Below the pieces are notes generated by a model that was not told where the DNA came from, made no database searches, and worked only from the letters and a program-made list of their open reading frames with translations. A stretch of 64,000 nt of DNA from Terriglobia bacterium (GTDB lineage Bacteria; Acidobacteriota; Terriglobia; Terriglobales; Acidobacteriaceae), in the NCBI GenBank assembly GCA_032252755.1, contig JAVUPY010000071.1, positions 47,165 to 111,164 on the forward strand, in the 5' to 3' direction. Shown here in pieces: positions 63,364-64,000 of the stretch. The position numbers and the translations under genes were made by a program. How positions within the stretch are numbered: position 1 is the stretch's first letter; the number at the start of each line of letters is the position of its first letter.

Positions 63364-63807
63364 GGGAAGCTCCTTGTTGGGTACCGGGTGCCGGGTAAGA
63401 CGTCACAGGTCGCAGGTCCCAGGTCGCAAAAGACCGCAAGCGAACGGGTACCGGGTACCGGGTGCCGGGTACCGGGTCAAAAAAGTCGGAAGGCAAAGGG
63501 AAAAGGGCAGAACGGAAAAGCCGAAGCTCTTCAGTTTTGCCCTTTTCCTTCTGCCCTTTGACTTGCTTTTTTCTCTCTATTTTCAGAATAGCAAATTGGG
63601 TATGGCTACTGTGACATCATGGCGGAATTTATATTTTGATTGGAATGAGACGCTTGCGGCGAAAATGACAGATTTTGTCTCTTGACAGGGTTTTTCCCGA
63701 AATGGGAAAGCCAGTGGATACAGTCTGGAGAATCCAGAAATCGGCCTTGATTTATGTGGTTTCGATCCAGCGGTCCATTCTAAAAAACCGAGAACAACCT
63801 CGCTGTT
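63364..63807. repeat. repeat-filled intergenic region
   Basis: No gene seen. 63377-63476 is a run of GGGTACCGGGTGCCGGGT words with CAGGTCGCAGGTCCCAGGTC in the middle. 63482-63571 has inverse arms made of AAAGGGAAAAGGGCAGAA and TTTTGCCCTTTTCCTTCTGC words. The remaining 63,572-63,807 is AT-richer and shows no motif I can name. Confidence 0.55.
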
Positions 63808-64000
63808 ATGAAGAACTACTACTTTAAAACCGCCTGCCTGGTCCTGGTTCCGGAGGGTTGCGCGATTGCGCAAAGCAATCTGACGAATGTGACCTGGACG
63901 GTATCGGATACGCAGAACGTAAGCATCAGCAACGTGCATGACGCGACCTACGGCGTAGCTACATGTATAAAGCGCGACATCGGGGCCAGTCACGGGGACG
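63808..64000 (+). CDS. possible gene start cut by window edge
   Basis: An open frame from ATG 63808 (MKNYYFKTACLVLVPEGCAI, then AQSNLTNVTWTVSDT) runs without a stop to the window end, 64 codons so far. The start resembles a weak signal peptide ending AIAQ, and the sequence after it is beta-strand-like. There is no good ribosome binding site, so it could be chance. Confidence 0.35.
   Translation, partial: MKNYYFKTACLVLVPEGCAIAQSNLTNVTWTVSDTQNVSISNVHDATYGVATCIKRDIGASHGD

Noticed and set aside
63583..63993. 136-codon - strand frame at the window end
   Set aside because: It crosses repeat-free but noncoding sequence, has no ribosome binding site, and shows no domain.

Overview
The window looks like a chromosomal segment of an acidobacterium, probably Terriglobia/Koribacter-like. 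This rests on gene content and style: duplicated complex I, F0 genes separated from F1, a HemQ-type heme gene, DUF2934 and DinB small families, and many short palindromic or word-like intergenic repeats. No rRNA, tRNA, CRISPR array, prophage or transposase was recognised. The lineage call is an inference from protein style, not from a marker gene.

Region 1 (1-12,043, + strand) holds the distal half of a complex I operon, nuoH-I-J-K-L-M-N, cut by the window edge at nuoH. After a hairpin come an AtpZ-like gene, an AtpI-like gene, and atpB and atpE (F0 subunits a and c), ending at a strong terminator. A two-gene ABC-2 type exporter follows. Region 2 (12,095-26,490, - strand) is a second complex I operon running towards the first. 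Its transcription order is nuoA-C-D-[four-helix-bundle remnant]... more exactly A, C, D, the remnant, E, F, a DinB-like gene, G, H, J, K, L, M, N. It contains the NADH-dehydrogenase module E-F-G but has neither nuoB nor nuoI, so its complex would have to take these two Fe-S subunits from elsewhere; a nuoI sits in region 1.

Region 3 (26,500-47,000) is a mixed housekeeping and accessory stretch: a lineage-specific protein, a ThiS-like sulfur carrier with a tail after its Gly-Gly, a MerR regulator with a likely operator, a BI-1/YccA membrane protein, a stress cluster (tandem Usp, a DUF883-like protein, a 38-residue membrane protein, an FmdB-type zinc ribbon), an S9 peptidase, endonuclease III, HemQ, DedA, SdpI-like, an M48 protease, a short-chain dehydrogenase, inositol-3-phosphate synthase, a SIMPL protein and a pterin dehydratase. 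Region 4 (45,886-64,000) has a divergent signalling pair (HD-GYP response regulator and a large hybrid histidine kinase), an RNA polymerase sigma factor, an AmmeMemoRadiSam radical SAM protein, a TPR-yvcK-glmU operon, signal peptidase I, envelope-associated small proteins, a second DinB protein, a second SDR and a DUF2934-Hsp20 fusion.

The most unusual layer is the repeats. At least four kinds recur: (a) long elements with CACCACAGAG-type arms (three copies); (b) a CCCACATCTGC palindrome, one copy of which is translated as part of the NuoM C-terminus; (c) runs of 6-10 base words arranged as inverted arms, two of which bracket the four-helix-bundle remnant; (d) short GGCACG or GGGGCTTTAGCCCC palindromes. 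The last complete gene (62,329-63,363, - strand) has a C-terminal half built largely from such repeats in frame. These make the window an example of intergenic repeats spreading into coding sequence.
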